From contig NZ_BPQJ01000048.1 in NCBI RefSeq assembly GCF_022179185.1, forward strand, positions 1 through 48,013: a stretch of 48,013 bases of DNA. Reading direction: 5' to 3'. The DNA is from Methylobacterium frigidaeris (GTDB lineage Bacteria; Pseudomonadota; Alphaproteobacteria; Rhizobiales; Beijerinckiaceae). Every line of letters starts with the position of its first letter. Position 1 is the stretch's first letter. Positions 7,450 to 22,672 of the stretch are shown piece after piece. The position numbers were made by a program, and so were the translations under genes. The notes beneath the pieces are model-generated. The model searched no databases. It saw nothing but the letters and a program-made list of their open reading frames with translations, and had not been told where the DNA came from.

Positions 7450-8817
7450 ATGAGCGCGCCCGACCGAGGCTTCCGCGATCTCCTGCCTATCCTGCTCGCG
7501 CATTTACCGACGGAGTGGATGCCTGTTCGTTCCAGGAAGCGCGGCAACATCGAGGATCGAGAGCACCATCCGAGTGCAATGCGATCGGATGATGCTCTGC
7601 AGGCGCCCGCCTCGGGCGCCCAAGCGAGTGATTGGTCATCGAGCCCCACCACTCAGGCGACGACCGCTCCGCCGCAGACTTTGCTGTCCCAGCCTGCCCA
7701 GACCAATCATGGGATCGTGACGCACCTTGAGAAACCGATGGAGGGAACGGAGCTGCCACATACGCCTGCTCCGGGAGCTGCCTCTCCGGGCGCAATGCCG
7801 GCAGCCATGGAGGAAGCCGACGTAGCACTTGTGCGCGGACCCGCAGCCGCGGAGGCATCCATCCTCCCCCAGGTCGTCACCAACAACGTCGCCAGGGCCG
7901 CTGACGGTGACGACCCCTCTCGCATCTCCGCGGGCTCGGCGGAGCAAGACCGAACAGAGGCCGGCGGACCACGCCACGGCGGTAGTGAGGACGACCTCGA
8001 GGGATCCGGAGAAGCCCATACAGATGACCCTGACGGGGCCGAGGCCGGCCCCACACCCGGGGACCTCCGGGATGCGCTCGTCGAACAGGATGCCGGCCTG
8101 TGCCAGACGGCCACTCTGGCACTCTGGATCAGCCGTGGGGCCACTGACGTCACCATTGTGCAGGACGCTACTGTCGATCAGGACGGCTCCGTCGGTCTTA
8201 GCACCGACGGGGAAGCATTCCCGGGCTCAGCGGATCTCGCGGTGGATGGCGATCTGGATTTCTCCATCCGGCAGGACGCCAGGGTCGACGTGGACGTGAC
8301 GGGCTGGGATGGGCGGGTCGTCACACGCATCACCCTCGACCAGGATCTCGCGCTCGACCAGGATTTTGCGATGACCGTGTTCGTCGACGGGGACAGCGCG
8401 TACGACGTGAGGGTGGATCAGGGTCTCTTGGTAGATCAGGATATTTCCTTATCCATCGCTCTCACCGAGGAAAACGGCACCCTCTACGTGGACATGGCAG
8501 TGGTCGAACGCGCCTGGATCGATCAGGATACCAGCGTATTGGTGAACGATGACGGGGACGGCAGGAGTGAGGCCGCCATCGTCCAGGACGTCGAGGTCGC
8601 ACAGGACGTCATTGTCAGCCTTGATGTCGAGGACAGCCTCGATGATCTCTACGACGTCAGCCTCGGCCTCTTTGTGCGCCAGGCGGTCGACGTCCATCAA
8701 GACGCGGAGATCTGGCACGCGGCGGGAGAGGACGGCATCCAGATCGAGGTACGGGCCGACCAGCTTGCCGAGCTCAGTCAGGAGATCGCGGTGCACCTCG
8801 ACTTCGCCCTCGGCTAG
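7450..8817 (+). CDS. Q-x5-Q repeat protein 3, putative type I secretion substrate
   Basis: The protein has about 455 residues from ATG 7450, which has GCGAGGGA just upstream; ATG 7579 is an alternative. Residues 1-230 are low-complexity, rich in Ala, Pro, Ser and Gly. From about residue 237 there are eight modules of roughly 23-37 residues, each with two Gln six positions apart flanked by hydrophobic/Asp alternation. Examples are VQDATVDQD, LDQDLALDQD, VDQGLLVDQD, VQDVEVAQD, RQAVDVHQD and DQLAELSQE; the second module has Val and the fifth Glu in place of one Gln. The modules are less acidic and more hydrophobic between the Gln pairs than in the two upstream paralogues. The C-terminus is HLDFALG. 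No signal peptide or known domain is recognised. Shared signature and proximity suggest it belongs with the prtD/prtE locus. Confidence 0.7.
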   Translation: MSAPDRGFRDLLPILLAHLPTEWMPVRSRKRGNIEDREHHPSAMRSDDALQAPASGAQASDWSSSPTTQATTAPPQTLLSQPAQTNHGIVTHLEKPMEGTELPHTPAPGAASPGAMPAAMEEADVALVRGPAAAEASILPQVVTNNVARAADGDDPSRISAGSAEQDRTEAGGPRHGGSEDDLEGSGEAHTDDPDGAEAGPTPGDLRDALVEQDAGLCQTATLALWISRGATDVTIVQDATVDQDGSVGLSTDGEAFPGSADLAVDGDLDFSIRQDARVDVDVTGWDGRVVTRITLDQDLALDQDFAMTVFVDGDSAYDVRVDQGLLVDQDISLSIALTEENGTLYVDMAVVERAWIDQDTSVLVNDDGDGRSEAAIVQDVEVAQDVIVSLDVEDSLDDLYDVSLGLFVRQAVDVHQDAEIWHAAGEDGIQIEVRADQLAELSQEIAVHLDFALG

Positions 8818-8981
8818 AGCTGTTTGACCGCTAGGTCGTCTCGACCGCCCCAGATTCGTCGGGCCGCGATCCACTCGCCCCGGAACGCGTCCGGGACAGC
8901 CTTGTGGCGCTTGATATCCGCAGTCGCCGCGTGGGGAGCGATGAGGATGGGGACGAGCGCGGCCATGCGAGTGAAGCCCAT
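8814..8981 (-). CDS. Small secreted protein, hypothetical
   Basis: The 55-residue product from ATG 8981 has GGGAGG five bases upstream. It begins with a short signal peptide (MGFTRMAALVPILIAPHAATA) and continues DIKRHKAVPDAFRGEW. The (I/V)PxAFRGxW start resembles small periplasmic proteins of alphaproteobacteria, but the present protein stops soon after and could be a truncated copy. It converges on and overlaps the preceding gene by four bases. No function can be given. Confidence 0.5.
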   Translation of the reverse strand: MGFTRMAALVPILIAPHAATADIKRHKAVPDAFRGEWIAARRIWGGRDDLAVKQL

Positions 8982-9082
8982 GCATGCCTCCCGTCTCTCC
9001 ACTGCGTTCGGACCATCGGCACCAGCCGCGGACCGCGCGTTTCGGATCGCCACTGCCCGACCCGCATCCCTCCTGGGGCGCC

Positions 9083-10531
9083 TCAGAGCGTGGCACTCGT
9101 GATGCGGGTGACCGGCGGCGGCGACCATGATCCGTTGAGCACGGCGTCCTTCGGCCAGTAGGTCCGCAGCATCAAAGCGAACGGCCCTCTCGGGGCCGGC
9201 AGCCAGTTCGATTCCCGCGGCGCGCCGGGACTCTCGGTCTGGATGAAGAGATCCACCGACCCGTCCGGATTGGCCTGGAGATCATTGCGCGGGCTGACCG
9301 AGTACCGGTTGATCGGGTTGTCGACGAAGAAATAGTCCGCATCGTACATCGTCAGCGACCAGAAGCCGTCGACGGGCGGCAGCTCGCCCGCGGGGAAACG
9401 CATCACGTACTTGGATGCGCCGTTGAGCGCCCGGCCCGCGGCGTCGACCGTGGTCAGGGGGTAGACGGCATCCTGCGGCAGGTTGCAGCCGAGCCCGACC
9501 GCCGTGACGAGGGCGCGCTGCAGGTAGTCCTTGCCGTAATCGCCGCCGTCCGTCGTGAAGGTCCAGCCGTTCACGCGCTGACCCGTCGCCTTCAGGTGCC
9601 CCATGATGCGGGAGATGGCCTCCTTCGGTGCCTGCTCGACGGCCGCCCGGACGGTGGGAGGCAGGCCTGCCGGATCGAAGGGCTGACCGGGCATGATGCC
9701 GAGGGAGGCCATCTTGGCGACCGGAACACCGTCCGCGAGGGCCGGCGGGTTGTCCTTCATCAGCGTGGCCAGGAGGTTGAAGTACGTCGTCGCGGTCATG
9801 CGGTTGACCTGTTCGCGCACGGCCGTCTTCGTGTCGATGCCGGGATCGACCCGGCCCGCGGGCGGGGTGTAGGCCCGGCCGGTCACGCTCGCTGGGACGA
9901 GCCGGTACTGGTCCTGGACGGCGTGCACCGCCCTGTAATCCTCGGGCGTGCCCGTGCAGTAGGTCCGCCCGAGGATCCAGATCAGGTTGGTGGGCGCCTG
10001 GATGAGCTTGGCGCCGCTGGGCACGCTGCCACTCCAGCCGGGCCCCGCGATGAAGTAGGTCTGCGGCCCCGTCCCGGTCGTGCGCTTGCCCGGCACCGCG
10101 AAGATGTTCGTCCAGGCGCTCAGCATCGGCATGAGGAAGTAGCGCCCGTCCCCGTCCGGGAGGCTGAGGAGATAGGGCTCTCTCCCCAGGTCGAGGAAGG
10201 CGCTGGAGTAGAGCGTGTCCGCGTTGGGCGCGGTGACGGCGCGGAACTTGGCGTCCGGGTAGGCCCGCAGGTTGGCGAACTGACCCATCGGGGCGTTCTT
10301 GCCCTCGGGCGTGGCCACGTTGGTGAGGACGCGGCGGGTCATCTCCACGGTGACGAGCGGGTAGCCGTAGATGTAGGCCTCCACGGCCAGCTCCAGCGGA
10401 TCGGCCACCGCGGTATTGCCGATGAGCGGCGCATCCTGAACCGTGCTCTGGGCCCGGGCGTCGGGCAGGCCCGCGCCGAGGACGGGAAGCGTTGCGGCGC
10501 CCGCCGCGAAGATCCGTCTCGTGACATCCAT
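9083..10531 (-). CDS. DUF1254/DUF1214 domain protein, exported
   Basis: This 482-residue protein has a twin-arginine-like signal peptide (MDVTRRIFAAGAATLPVLGA, cleavage near ARAQ). The N-terminal DUF1254 region includes ELAVEAYIYGYPLVTVEMTR and FRAVTAPNADTLYSSAFLDL. The C-terminal DUF1214 region includes GFWSLTMYDADYFFVDNPI and NRYSVSPRNDL. ATG 10531 has GGAGG nine bases upstream. Full length for the family and no breaks. Proteins of this type are periplasmic and of unknown biochemical role. It is a single gene on the minus strand, and downstream is only the small 8814 gene. Confidence 0.9.
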   Translation of the reverse strand: MDVTRRIFAAGAATLPVLGAGLPDARAQSTVQDAPLIGNTAVADPLELAVEAYIYGYPLVTVEMTRRVLTNVATPEGKNAPMGQFANLRAYPDAKFRAVTAPNADTLYSSAFLDLGREPYLLSLPDGDGRYFLMPMLSAWTNIFAVPGKRTTGTGPQTYFIAGPGWSGSVPSGAKLIQAPTNLIWILGRTYCTGTPEDYRAVHAVQDQYRLVPASVTGRAYTPPAGRVDPGIDTKTAVREQVNRMTATTYFNLLATLMKDNPPALADGVPVAKMASLGIMPGQPFDPAGLPPTVRAAVEQAPKEAISRIMGHLKATGQRVNGWTFTTDGGDYGKDYLQRALVTAVGLGCNLPQDAVYPLTTVDAAGRALNGASKYVMRFPAGELPPVDGFWSLTMYDADYFFVDNPINRYSVSPRNDLQANPDGSVDLFIQTESPGAPRESNWLPAPRGPFALMLRTYWPKDAVLNGSWSPPPVTRITSATL

Positions 10532-11637
10532 GACCGCCTCCGGCGATGTGCCCGCTCAAGCAGGCGGCTTCAGCAAAATCCCCACTCCCTGCGACACCCG
10601 CCGGATGGAGCCCTCGATGGTCATCGGGGTCCGATCGGACCGGCTCCGCCAACCGTCAGCACGACGAGGGCATACTTCGAGATCCGCATCGGATCGCGGA
10701 GATCCACATCGGATCGCGGCGCGCAGCAGCATACCGAGGCTGAGCAGGGCGGCTTGACCGAATGGGACAGCGGTCCCGTTTCATCTCGGAAGTGCACGGT
10801 ATGCAATGTCTATTGGAACATCGCTTGCGATAACGTATCGTCATGAGCAGGGCTGAACGGGGACGTCCGTTTTGCCCAGTCTGTCGCCCAAGATTCGCCG
10901 TTCTGCCTTCGCCCGGGCTCGGTCATTCGGGGCCAATCAGGCTGCCCGAAAGCAGACGACCTCCCGAAGGCCTGGGCCGCTGAGCTTCGAGGCTGGCCGA
11001 GCCGTCAGCCGCGTCCCGGGGGCCTGAGCCACCCGCAAGCAGTCTGTTCGCTTCGATTTTCGTGGCACCTGCACGATTTTTATGAAATCCAAATTTTAGC
11101 TTGGATATGGAAATTTTTTACCTTTACATATCCTAATACTGCTGGATATATTGACCGTATTACTGAATAATTGCCTTTATGAGCAGAGATCGTAACGTAC
11201 ATGATGCGGATTTGACGCTGTGCGTTCAGGCGAACCAAACAATCCCAGCAAGGTTCCGGCAACGCAGAACGCCAGTCAAGATCGCGAAGACAAGGAGTTC
11301 TACGATGGCAGCGTTGTCACGGACTCGGTTCTTTCCACTAAACCGCTCCGGGTTTTTCGGAGGCTGTTTGTCTTGGGTCAGGCGGCCAAGGCTTGGTCAC
11401 CGACGTGAGCAAATCGATGCGGCGTCGACGATGCACCACATCCTGGCTGCGGCGGAAGTCGGCGAGGCCGAGTGGCGGACCGCTCCTGGATGCAGGGTCA
11501 TGCCGGTGCGGGAGCGGCACGAGGGCGAGGCCAGCAAACGCGGAGCGACGAGCGACGGCAACGTCATCACCCTGCACGGTGGAACGGTGAACAAGAAGGT
11601 CGTCTGCATCCTCGATCAAGTCGGCATCCGACCGGCG
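10532..11637. other. 1.1-kb gene-free region
   Basis: I see no convincing coding sequence. Contents are a 20-bp tandem direct repeat (10680-10719), a GGAAC at 10814 with an imperfect partner, and a strongly AT-rich segment (about 11050-11180). A stretch at 11430-11640 is open in one forward frame but without recognisable motifs. It probably holds the promoter of the DUF1254 gene and an old insertion scar. Confidence 0.4.
10680..10719. repeat. 20-bp tandem direct repeat
   Basis: AGATCCGCATCGGATCGCGG is followed immediately by the same 20 bases with one change (G to A at position 7). It lies in the DUF1254 gene's upstream region. Possible operator or replication slippage product. Confidence 0.7.
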
Positions 11638-13712
11638 TCACGCCGCTCCGATGCCGTACAGCGACGTCCTCAGACTCTCCATCAGTTCGTCGGTGCGATA
11701 AGGCTTGAACAGCAGGTCGAAGTCGCTCGCATCTTGATGCTCCTGGAGATAGCCGGAGGTCAGCAGGATTGGCATCTCCGGCCATTGCCGGCGGATGACG
11801 CGTCCGAGATCGATGCCGGTCATCGTACCCGGCATGTTCACGTCGCTGAAGACGAGAGCGATGTTCCGCTCGCTCTCCAGGATGCGGAGAGCCTCGCTGC
11901 CATCCTGCGCGCTGAGGACGGTGAATGCGAGCGCCTCGAGCGTCGAGATGATGGTCGAGCGGACATCGGCGTCGTCCTCGACGACGAGAACGACCTTGCC
12001 GGCACCGTTCACGGCGTTCGCCGCGTCATCGGGAGGGCGTCGGTCGGTGCTCTCCGACGGAAGGCTGCGCCTGTCGAGCGCGGGCAGCGTCACGACGAAG
12101 CGCGTGCCCTGGCCCGGGTTGCTGTCGACCGTGATGGTTCCGCCGCTCTGCTGCACGAAGCCGTACACCATGCTGAGACCGAGACCGGTTCCCTTGCCGG
12201 CTTCCTTGGTGGTGAAGAACGGCTCGAACACCCGGGCGAGGATGGCGGGTGGCATGCCGGTCCCCGTGTCGGCGACGGTGATGTCGACGCAGCGCGTGCT
12301 CTCGGCGCCCTCCGGTGCGGGGACCTCGCGACCCTGGACGTGGATGCAGAGCGTGCCGCCGTCCGGCATGGCGTCTCGCGCGTTGACCGCGAGGTTGATG
12401 AGGGCCGCCTCGAACTGGGCGTGGTCGACGCAGATCTCCGGAAGCCCGTCGTCGAGCTCGGCCGAGATGGTGATCCGCTCGCCGAGCGTTCGCGCGAGGA
12501 GCTTGGTCAGGCCGGGGATGAAGCTGGCGAAGTCCAGGGCCCGGGGCTGCAGGGGCGAGCGCCGCGAGAAGGCGAGCAGCCGGCCGGTCAGCTCCGCGCA
12601 GCGATGCGCCCCCTCGATGGCGTTCTCGATCCGGCGGAGAGCCTTCTCGTTGTCCTGCAGCGATCCCCTCGCGAGATCGAGATTGCCGATCACGATGCTC
12701 AGCATGTTGTTGAAGTCGTGCGCGATGCCGCCCGTCAGGCGGCCCACCGCCTCCAGCTTCGAGGCGTGCTGCAGGCTGAGCTCGAGCTCCTTGCGCTCGG
12801 TCACGTCGAACCACATTCCGAAGAGCTCGGCCGCCGCGCCGTCCTCGGCCCGGTTGACCACGACCTGGTCGAGGATGTGCCGCTCCGTGCCGTCGGCGTT
12901 GCGCCAGCGATATTCGAGGGCGGCGGCGCCGGTCTCGGTCAGGTTGCGCAGGTCCTGGAGAACCCGCTCGCTGTCCTCGGGCTCGAGCCGCGATTCCCAG
13001 AGATCGGAGGACGCGAAGCTGCTGCGCGAGAAGCCGGTGATGCGCTCGATGCTGTCGTTGGTGAAGTGGAGCCGCCGGTCCTCGACCCCGACCGGAGAGG
13101 TGTAGAGCGCGATCGGCAGCCCCCGCAGGACGGCGGCCTGATGCTCCTCGCGCCGACGCAACGCCTGCTCGGCTTCCAGCTTCTCGCCGCGCACGCGCAG
13201 GTTCTCGAGGAGAAGCTGCTTCTCGGCGGCCGCCTTGCGCTTGATCTCCTCGGTCTTGCGGTAGAGGTCGACGAAGACGTCGACCTTCGATTTCAGCACG
13301 AGGGGCTGGATCGGCTTGAAGACGTAGTCCACCGCGCCGGCGGAGTAGCCGCGGAAGATGTGCATGTCCTCCTTGTTGTGCGCGGTGAGGAACAGGATCG
13401 GGACGCGGGAGGTGCGCGGGCGGCTGCGGATCAGGGCGGCGACCTCGTAGCCGTCCATGCGCGGCATCTGCACGTCGAGCAGGATGAGGGCGAACTCTTC
13501 CCGCAGGGTCCGGCGCAGGGCCTCCTCGGGCGAGTCCGCCAGCACGAGATCGATGGCCGGATCGGCGAGGATCTCGGACGCGGCGAGCAGGTTGCGCCGA
13601 TCGTCGTCGACGATGAGGATCTTGGCCCGGACCGGGAGCGGATCCGGGGGCGCCGTCCCTGGGCAAGTCCCGATATCGGCGTCCATCGGAAGCGGGCCGT
13701 CCGACGGCGACG

Positions 13713-13716
<4 letters not shown>
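11638..13716 (-). CDS. Hybrid histidine kinase (REC-PAS-HisKA-HATPase-REC)
   Basis: This cytoplasmic hybrid kinase has 692 residues from GTG 13716, whose first four bases GTGA contain the TGA of the HAMP-array kinase gene, so the two are coupled. Order: receiver with ILLDVQMPRMDG and KPIQP (about 25-145), short coiled coil, and PAS domain (about 185-300). HisKA follows with the phospho-His in GGIAHDFNNM (about 332). The ATPase shows NLAVNARDAM, DTGTGMP and GTGLGLSMVYGF. A C-terminal receiver has VEDDADVRS and FSDVNMPG (about 570-690). There are no membrane spans. The N-terminal receiver likely takes phosphate from the upstream kinase; that is inferred from coupling. Confidence 0.93.
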
Positions 13717-19526
<5,810 letters not shown>

Positions 19527-20070
19527 ACGGACACACCTGCGGACGGCAAAGGGCCTGCCGCGCCGGTGGGCGACTCAGTCCGTGCACCTCGCCGAAATCC
19601 GACGGGGTGCGGTGCTGATCGTGACCCTCCGACGGGCGGCGACCCGTGCTGGTAAAGGTATGTCTCGCAACACGCAAGCTTACCTGAGGGTAATACGTGG
19701 TAATGGCGCGGTGCCGATTCCTCACTTCAAGGCCATTTACCGATCTCACACTCTTTTCATCAATCTCCCAAGATGCAATCAGGGGTAGGATGTGATATGT
19801 TTATTTGTTTATAAAATTACCCTGGGTAGCATGAGGCATTTAACAAAAAATATAAAATTTTATCTCGTCAAATAATGTCAGACTGGCGATATTTGGCTCA
19901 GCAGATGCGCCGTTGGGATTGCATTGGTTGCATAAAATAGGTTGCGTCAGGGCGCAATCCATTCGCTTCGGCGGCGAATTGCACAAATAGCCGACGGATT
20001 GTGCCGCTTAGGCCGATGGGATCACTACCAGGTGCTCTATAGCAGCTTGCCCCAGCGCGGTTCAAAGATA
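19527..20070. other. AT-rich intergenic region upstream of the HAMP kinase
   Basis: Divergent promoter region. The section at about 19795-19880 is markedly AT-rich compared with the rest of the window. No protein-like reading or clear hairpin terminator is seen. It should carry the kinase operon promoter on the minus strand and that of the small 20071 gene. Confidence 0.4.
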
Positions 20071-20319
20071 ATGCCTCGGTATTTTTTCCATATCGACGAA
20101 AAGCGTCACCACATCGACACGGAGGGAGTCGATCTCTTGGGGCTCGATGCAGCCAAGAGGGAGGCTATGACGATTGCCGGCAAGTCGATGATTGACAATG
20201 CGGCGAGCGACATTTGGTCGAGCGGGTCATGGAGTTTGACCGTTGCCGACGAGGCGGCACAGGAGCTGTTCGTTGTTCGGCTCTCGACACGGTGTCGGGA
20301 CAGTGCAGGTTCCAGTTAG
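20071..20319 (+). CDS. DUF6894-type small protein
   Basis: The 82-residue protein starts MPRYFFHIDEKRHHIDTEGV. It follows the pattern of small proteins common in Methylobacterium and rhizobia (MPRYFFH, D..G..L.DL..A+.EA, then W.L.V.DE.G..LF). A run of 43 residues upstream in the same frame lacks family similarity, so ATG 20071 is chosen. The function is unknown. The last four bases overlap the convergent AraC-type gene. Confidence 0.75.
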   Translation: MPRYFFHIDEKRHHIDTEGVDLLGLDAAKREAMTIAGKSMIDNAASDIWSSGSWSLTVADEAAQELFVVRLSTRCRDSAGSS

Positions 20320-21260
20320 GCTGTCTTCGACCGGCGGCGCTCACTGGGCAGCAGGCCATGGGCGGCTTTGAACCGCCGGCCGAAATGCGTCATGTCCGAG
20401 AACCCCCAGCCATAGGCGATCTCGCTCACCGTGCGATGCGCCTGCGCGGGATCCTCCAGAGCCTGCCGGCAGCGCGCGAGGCGCCGTGTCTGAATGAGGT
20501 GCGTGAGCGAGGTGTCCTCGTCGGCCAGCACGGCGTTGGCGTACCGCACGCTCACGCCGGCAGCATCGGCGATCGCGCTGGCCTGAAGCGCGGGGTCGGC
20601 CAGGCGCGCCTCGACCTCGATATGCAGCCGCATGCGAATGAGCGACCGGGCGGACGAACGGCGGGGCGTCATCTCGTTCGCCGCTCTCCCGAACGAGAGG
20701 GCGATCAGATCGAGCAGATGCGCCTCGACCAGGCATTCGGCCGAGCCCGCGACGTCGACATGGGACGGCAACATGGCCATGTAGGCGGATGCCAGACGGC
20801 CTTCCGGCGTTGCCAGCTTGTGAGCGAGCAGGTCTCGCATCTGCCCGAGACGGCTCTCCAGAAGGGTGCGTTGAACCTTGACGACGAGGACTTCAGAGCC
20901 GTCCGAGAACTGCCCCCGATAGGGCAGGCTCGGATCGATCAGCGCGATATCGCCCGGCTCCAGCACGACTTGCCGGCCATTCTGCTCGAGAGTGAGGCGC
21001 TGCCGATACTGCCGACATAAGAAAATCTCGTCGTGATTCGTGCGAGACAGATGCCGCGTCGCATGATTGACCGCCATCCCCGAGTTCTGAAAGCGGACAA
21101 GATCGAGTGAGCCGATCGATCCCGCACGCAGCTCTGCCCGGAACGTTCCCCTGCAATCCGGTCTGGAATCGTGGTCGACGACGTCGCGACAGGCGACCTC
21201 ATGCCAGTAATCGAACCGGTCGCGCTGGTGAACGTCGTCCGTCGTGAAAACCGTCTCCAT
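20316..21260 (-). CDS. AraC-family transcriptional regulator
   Basis: The 314-residue protein starts at ATG 21260, chosen because GGAAGGA lies three bases upstream; an extension to 21368 is possible but unsupported. The N-terminal cupin-like ligand domain is of the AraC_binding_2 type (DRFDYWHEVACRDVVDHDS, QRLTLEQNG, LEPGDIALIDPSLPYRGQF). The C-terminal ~100 residues hold two helix-turn-helix motifs, including the family signature VSEIAYGWGFSDMTHFGRRF. No adjacent target operon is obvious. The effector is unknown. Confidence 0.9.
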   Translation of the reverse strand: METVFTTDDVHQRDRFDYWHEVACRDVVDHDSRPDCRGTFRAELRAGSIGSLDLVRFQNSGMAVNHATRHLSRTNHDEIFLCRQYRQRLTLEQNGRQVVLEPGDIALIDPSLPYRGQFSDGSEVLVVKVQRTLLESRLGQMRDLLAHKLATPEGRLASAYMAMLPSHVDVAGSAECLVEAHLLDLIALSFGRAANEMTPRRSSARSLIRMRLHIEVEARLADPALQASAIADAAGVSVRYANAVLADEDTSLTHLIQTRRLARCRQALEDPAQAHRTVSEIAYGWGFSDMTHFGRRFKAAHGLLPSERRRSKTA

Positions 21261-21593
21261 TATCCTTCCCTGCGGCCCTGCCGGCCGATCGACGAAATCG
21301 GCGCACCGAGCCGATCCTGTTTCCCATGGCCGTGCACCACGATAGCCGATCGAGTCAGACGAAGGCATGCGCCATCGTCAAGTCCGGACGGCAGGGAGGG
21401 CCTCGGCTCCGAATCTTCTCGACAATCGGGATCGGCCAATTCCAGTTGGGCCAGCGTCGGAAGCTTTCGTGTGCAAAGGCTCGGGCTCTCGGAGCGTCCA
21501 TCCGGCTACGTAGCCCTGGTGCAGGCCGCTGGGACTCGAACCCTTTCGGCTCGGCCGTGCGAAGGGTGACGCAGGCGTGTCCGTGGAGACCGG
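21261..21593. other. Gene-free region with tRNA 3-prime-half-like segment
   Basis: No coding sequence is supported. On the minus strand the bases around 21519-21550 read GGGTTCGAGTCCC, a T-arm-like sequence, followed 15 bases on by ACCA. The distance is one base too long for an intact tRNA and no 5-prime half is seen. Confidence 0.35.
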
Positions 21594-21809
21594 CTAACGC
21601 TGCTCATCCTCCACGATCAGGGACAGGCATTCCAGAGCGCGCTTTCGGCCGTCATCGGTTCGGATGGCGAACCAGAGTCGCATGCAACCCAAAGCTTCCG
21701 ACATTTCACCAACGGAGTGATCTCTTGGCGAGACGATGCCGAGAGCAAGCGTAATCTTTTCTAGAATCGATTTGGAATCCTTTATGTCGGCTTCACCCTT
21801 GCTGCTCAT
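21594..21809 (-). CDS. Small hypothetical protein
   Basis: A 71-residue reading from ATG 21809, beginning MSSKGEADIKDSKSILEKIT. Codon use is less GC-biased than neighbouring genes, and the residue pattern is protein-like, with helices and few Arg/Pro runs. No family is recognised. It lies just upstream of another small minus-strand gene read the same way. Confidence 0.5.
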   Translation of the reverse strand: MSSKGEADIKDSKSILEKITLALGIVSPRDHSVGEMSEALGCMRLWFAIRTDDGRKRALECLSLIVEDEQR

Positions 21810-21853
21810 GTCCGACTTGGCTTTCTACAGCGGATACGATCAGTTTGCTTGTG

Positions 21854-22090
21854 CTATGATGCCAGGCAATCCCTGATCCAGCTCTCTGCCCCGATCATGC
21901 TATCGAAGATGCGGCCATTATTGATGATCTTCTCGTGAAATGCGGTCTCCAGAAAAAATTTCCCTGCATTGTCTTCGTGTAGATCTCCCAGCAAGACAAG
22001 CACGGCTACGAGACTGTCTGCGAGGAAAACGAGGTGCCCTTCTACGCTTCCACGTACGGCAATGCTGACAGGCACGAACTTAAGATCCAT
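21854..22090 (-). CDS. Small hypothetical protein
   Basis: A 78-residue protein from ATG 22090: MDLKFVPVSIAVRGSVEGHL, then LVFLADSLVAVLVLLGD and AGKFFLETAFHEKI. The (L)VFADxxLVAVLVxL and WFLExxF pattern resembles short conserved hypothetical proteins I associate with Methylobacteriaceae, so it is probably real. The ribosome site is weak. An open extension to 22171 looks unlike protein. Confidence 0.6.
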   Translation of the reverse strand: MDLKFVPVSIAVRGSVEGHLVFLADSLVAVLVLLGDLHEDNAGKFFLETAFHEKIINNGRIFDSMIGAESWIRDCLAS

Positions 22091-22672
22091 ATTTTTGTTC
22101 TGGGGACAACGCGAGCCATCATGAGCCTCATGTAGAGCGCTCGGCCATGCGTGAATCGGCCGAAACGGCACAATCTATCGGCTTTGCGAGCACACCCGAC
22201 ATATCGCGACCCGTCGCGCACGAGGCTCGATCATCCGGCCACGCATGCAGGCCGCGCCACGCGTGCAGGCCGCGCCACGCGTGCAGGCCGCGCCACGCGT
22301 GCAGGTCGCAATCCGGCGATGGGAACTGGCATCGCGCCCTCCAGTGTCGCCCTGAACGTCTCACGCCGTCCCCGGCCGCCTGATCCGGTGGGCTCAGACA
22401 TCCAACCGCTCGACGGGTCGGGGATCACGGTCTTAGGGCGATGCGCACGTCCATGACGCATCATCCAGAGACGGCACTGCCGAGCGCCGGCAGATCGGCC
22501 GAGCGTGAGTGGCGGGGTGTTCAACGCACCTCCCGCAGCAGCATCTGCTGCCGACGGGAGGCGCGTTGCGCCGGCCGGTCCATCGAAGTGTCCGGCGCGA
22601 CGTCGATCCTTGTCCTCGCGGGGACAGGGTCCGCGCCGTGAGTGCTCGCTCTTCCGCCCGATCAGGGCTGCC
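22091..22672. other. Gene-free region with 18-bp tandem repeat
   Basis: No supported gene on either strand. It contains the four-copy 18-bp repeat at 22241-22312. The rest is GC-rich sequence open in several frames without motifs. Confidence 0.4.
22241..22312. repeat. Four-copy 18-bp tandem repeat
   Basis: Unit ACGCGTGCAGGCCGCGCC is repeated with period 18. The first copy has ACGCAT, two are exact, and the fourth is changed in its second half. Each exact copy holds an ACGCGT palindrome. It is intergenic, so either a variable-number repeat or a cluster of binding sites. Confidence 0.85.
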
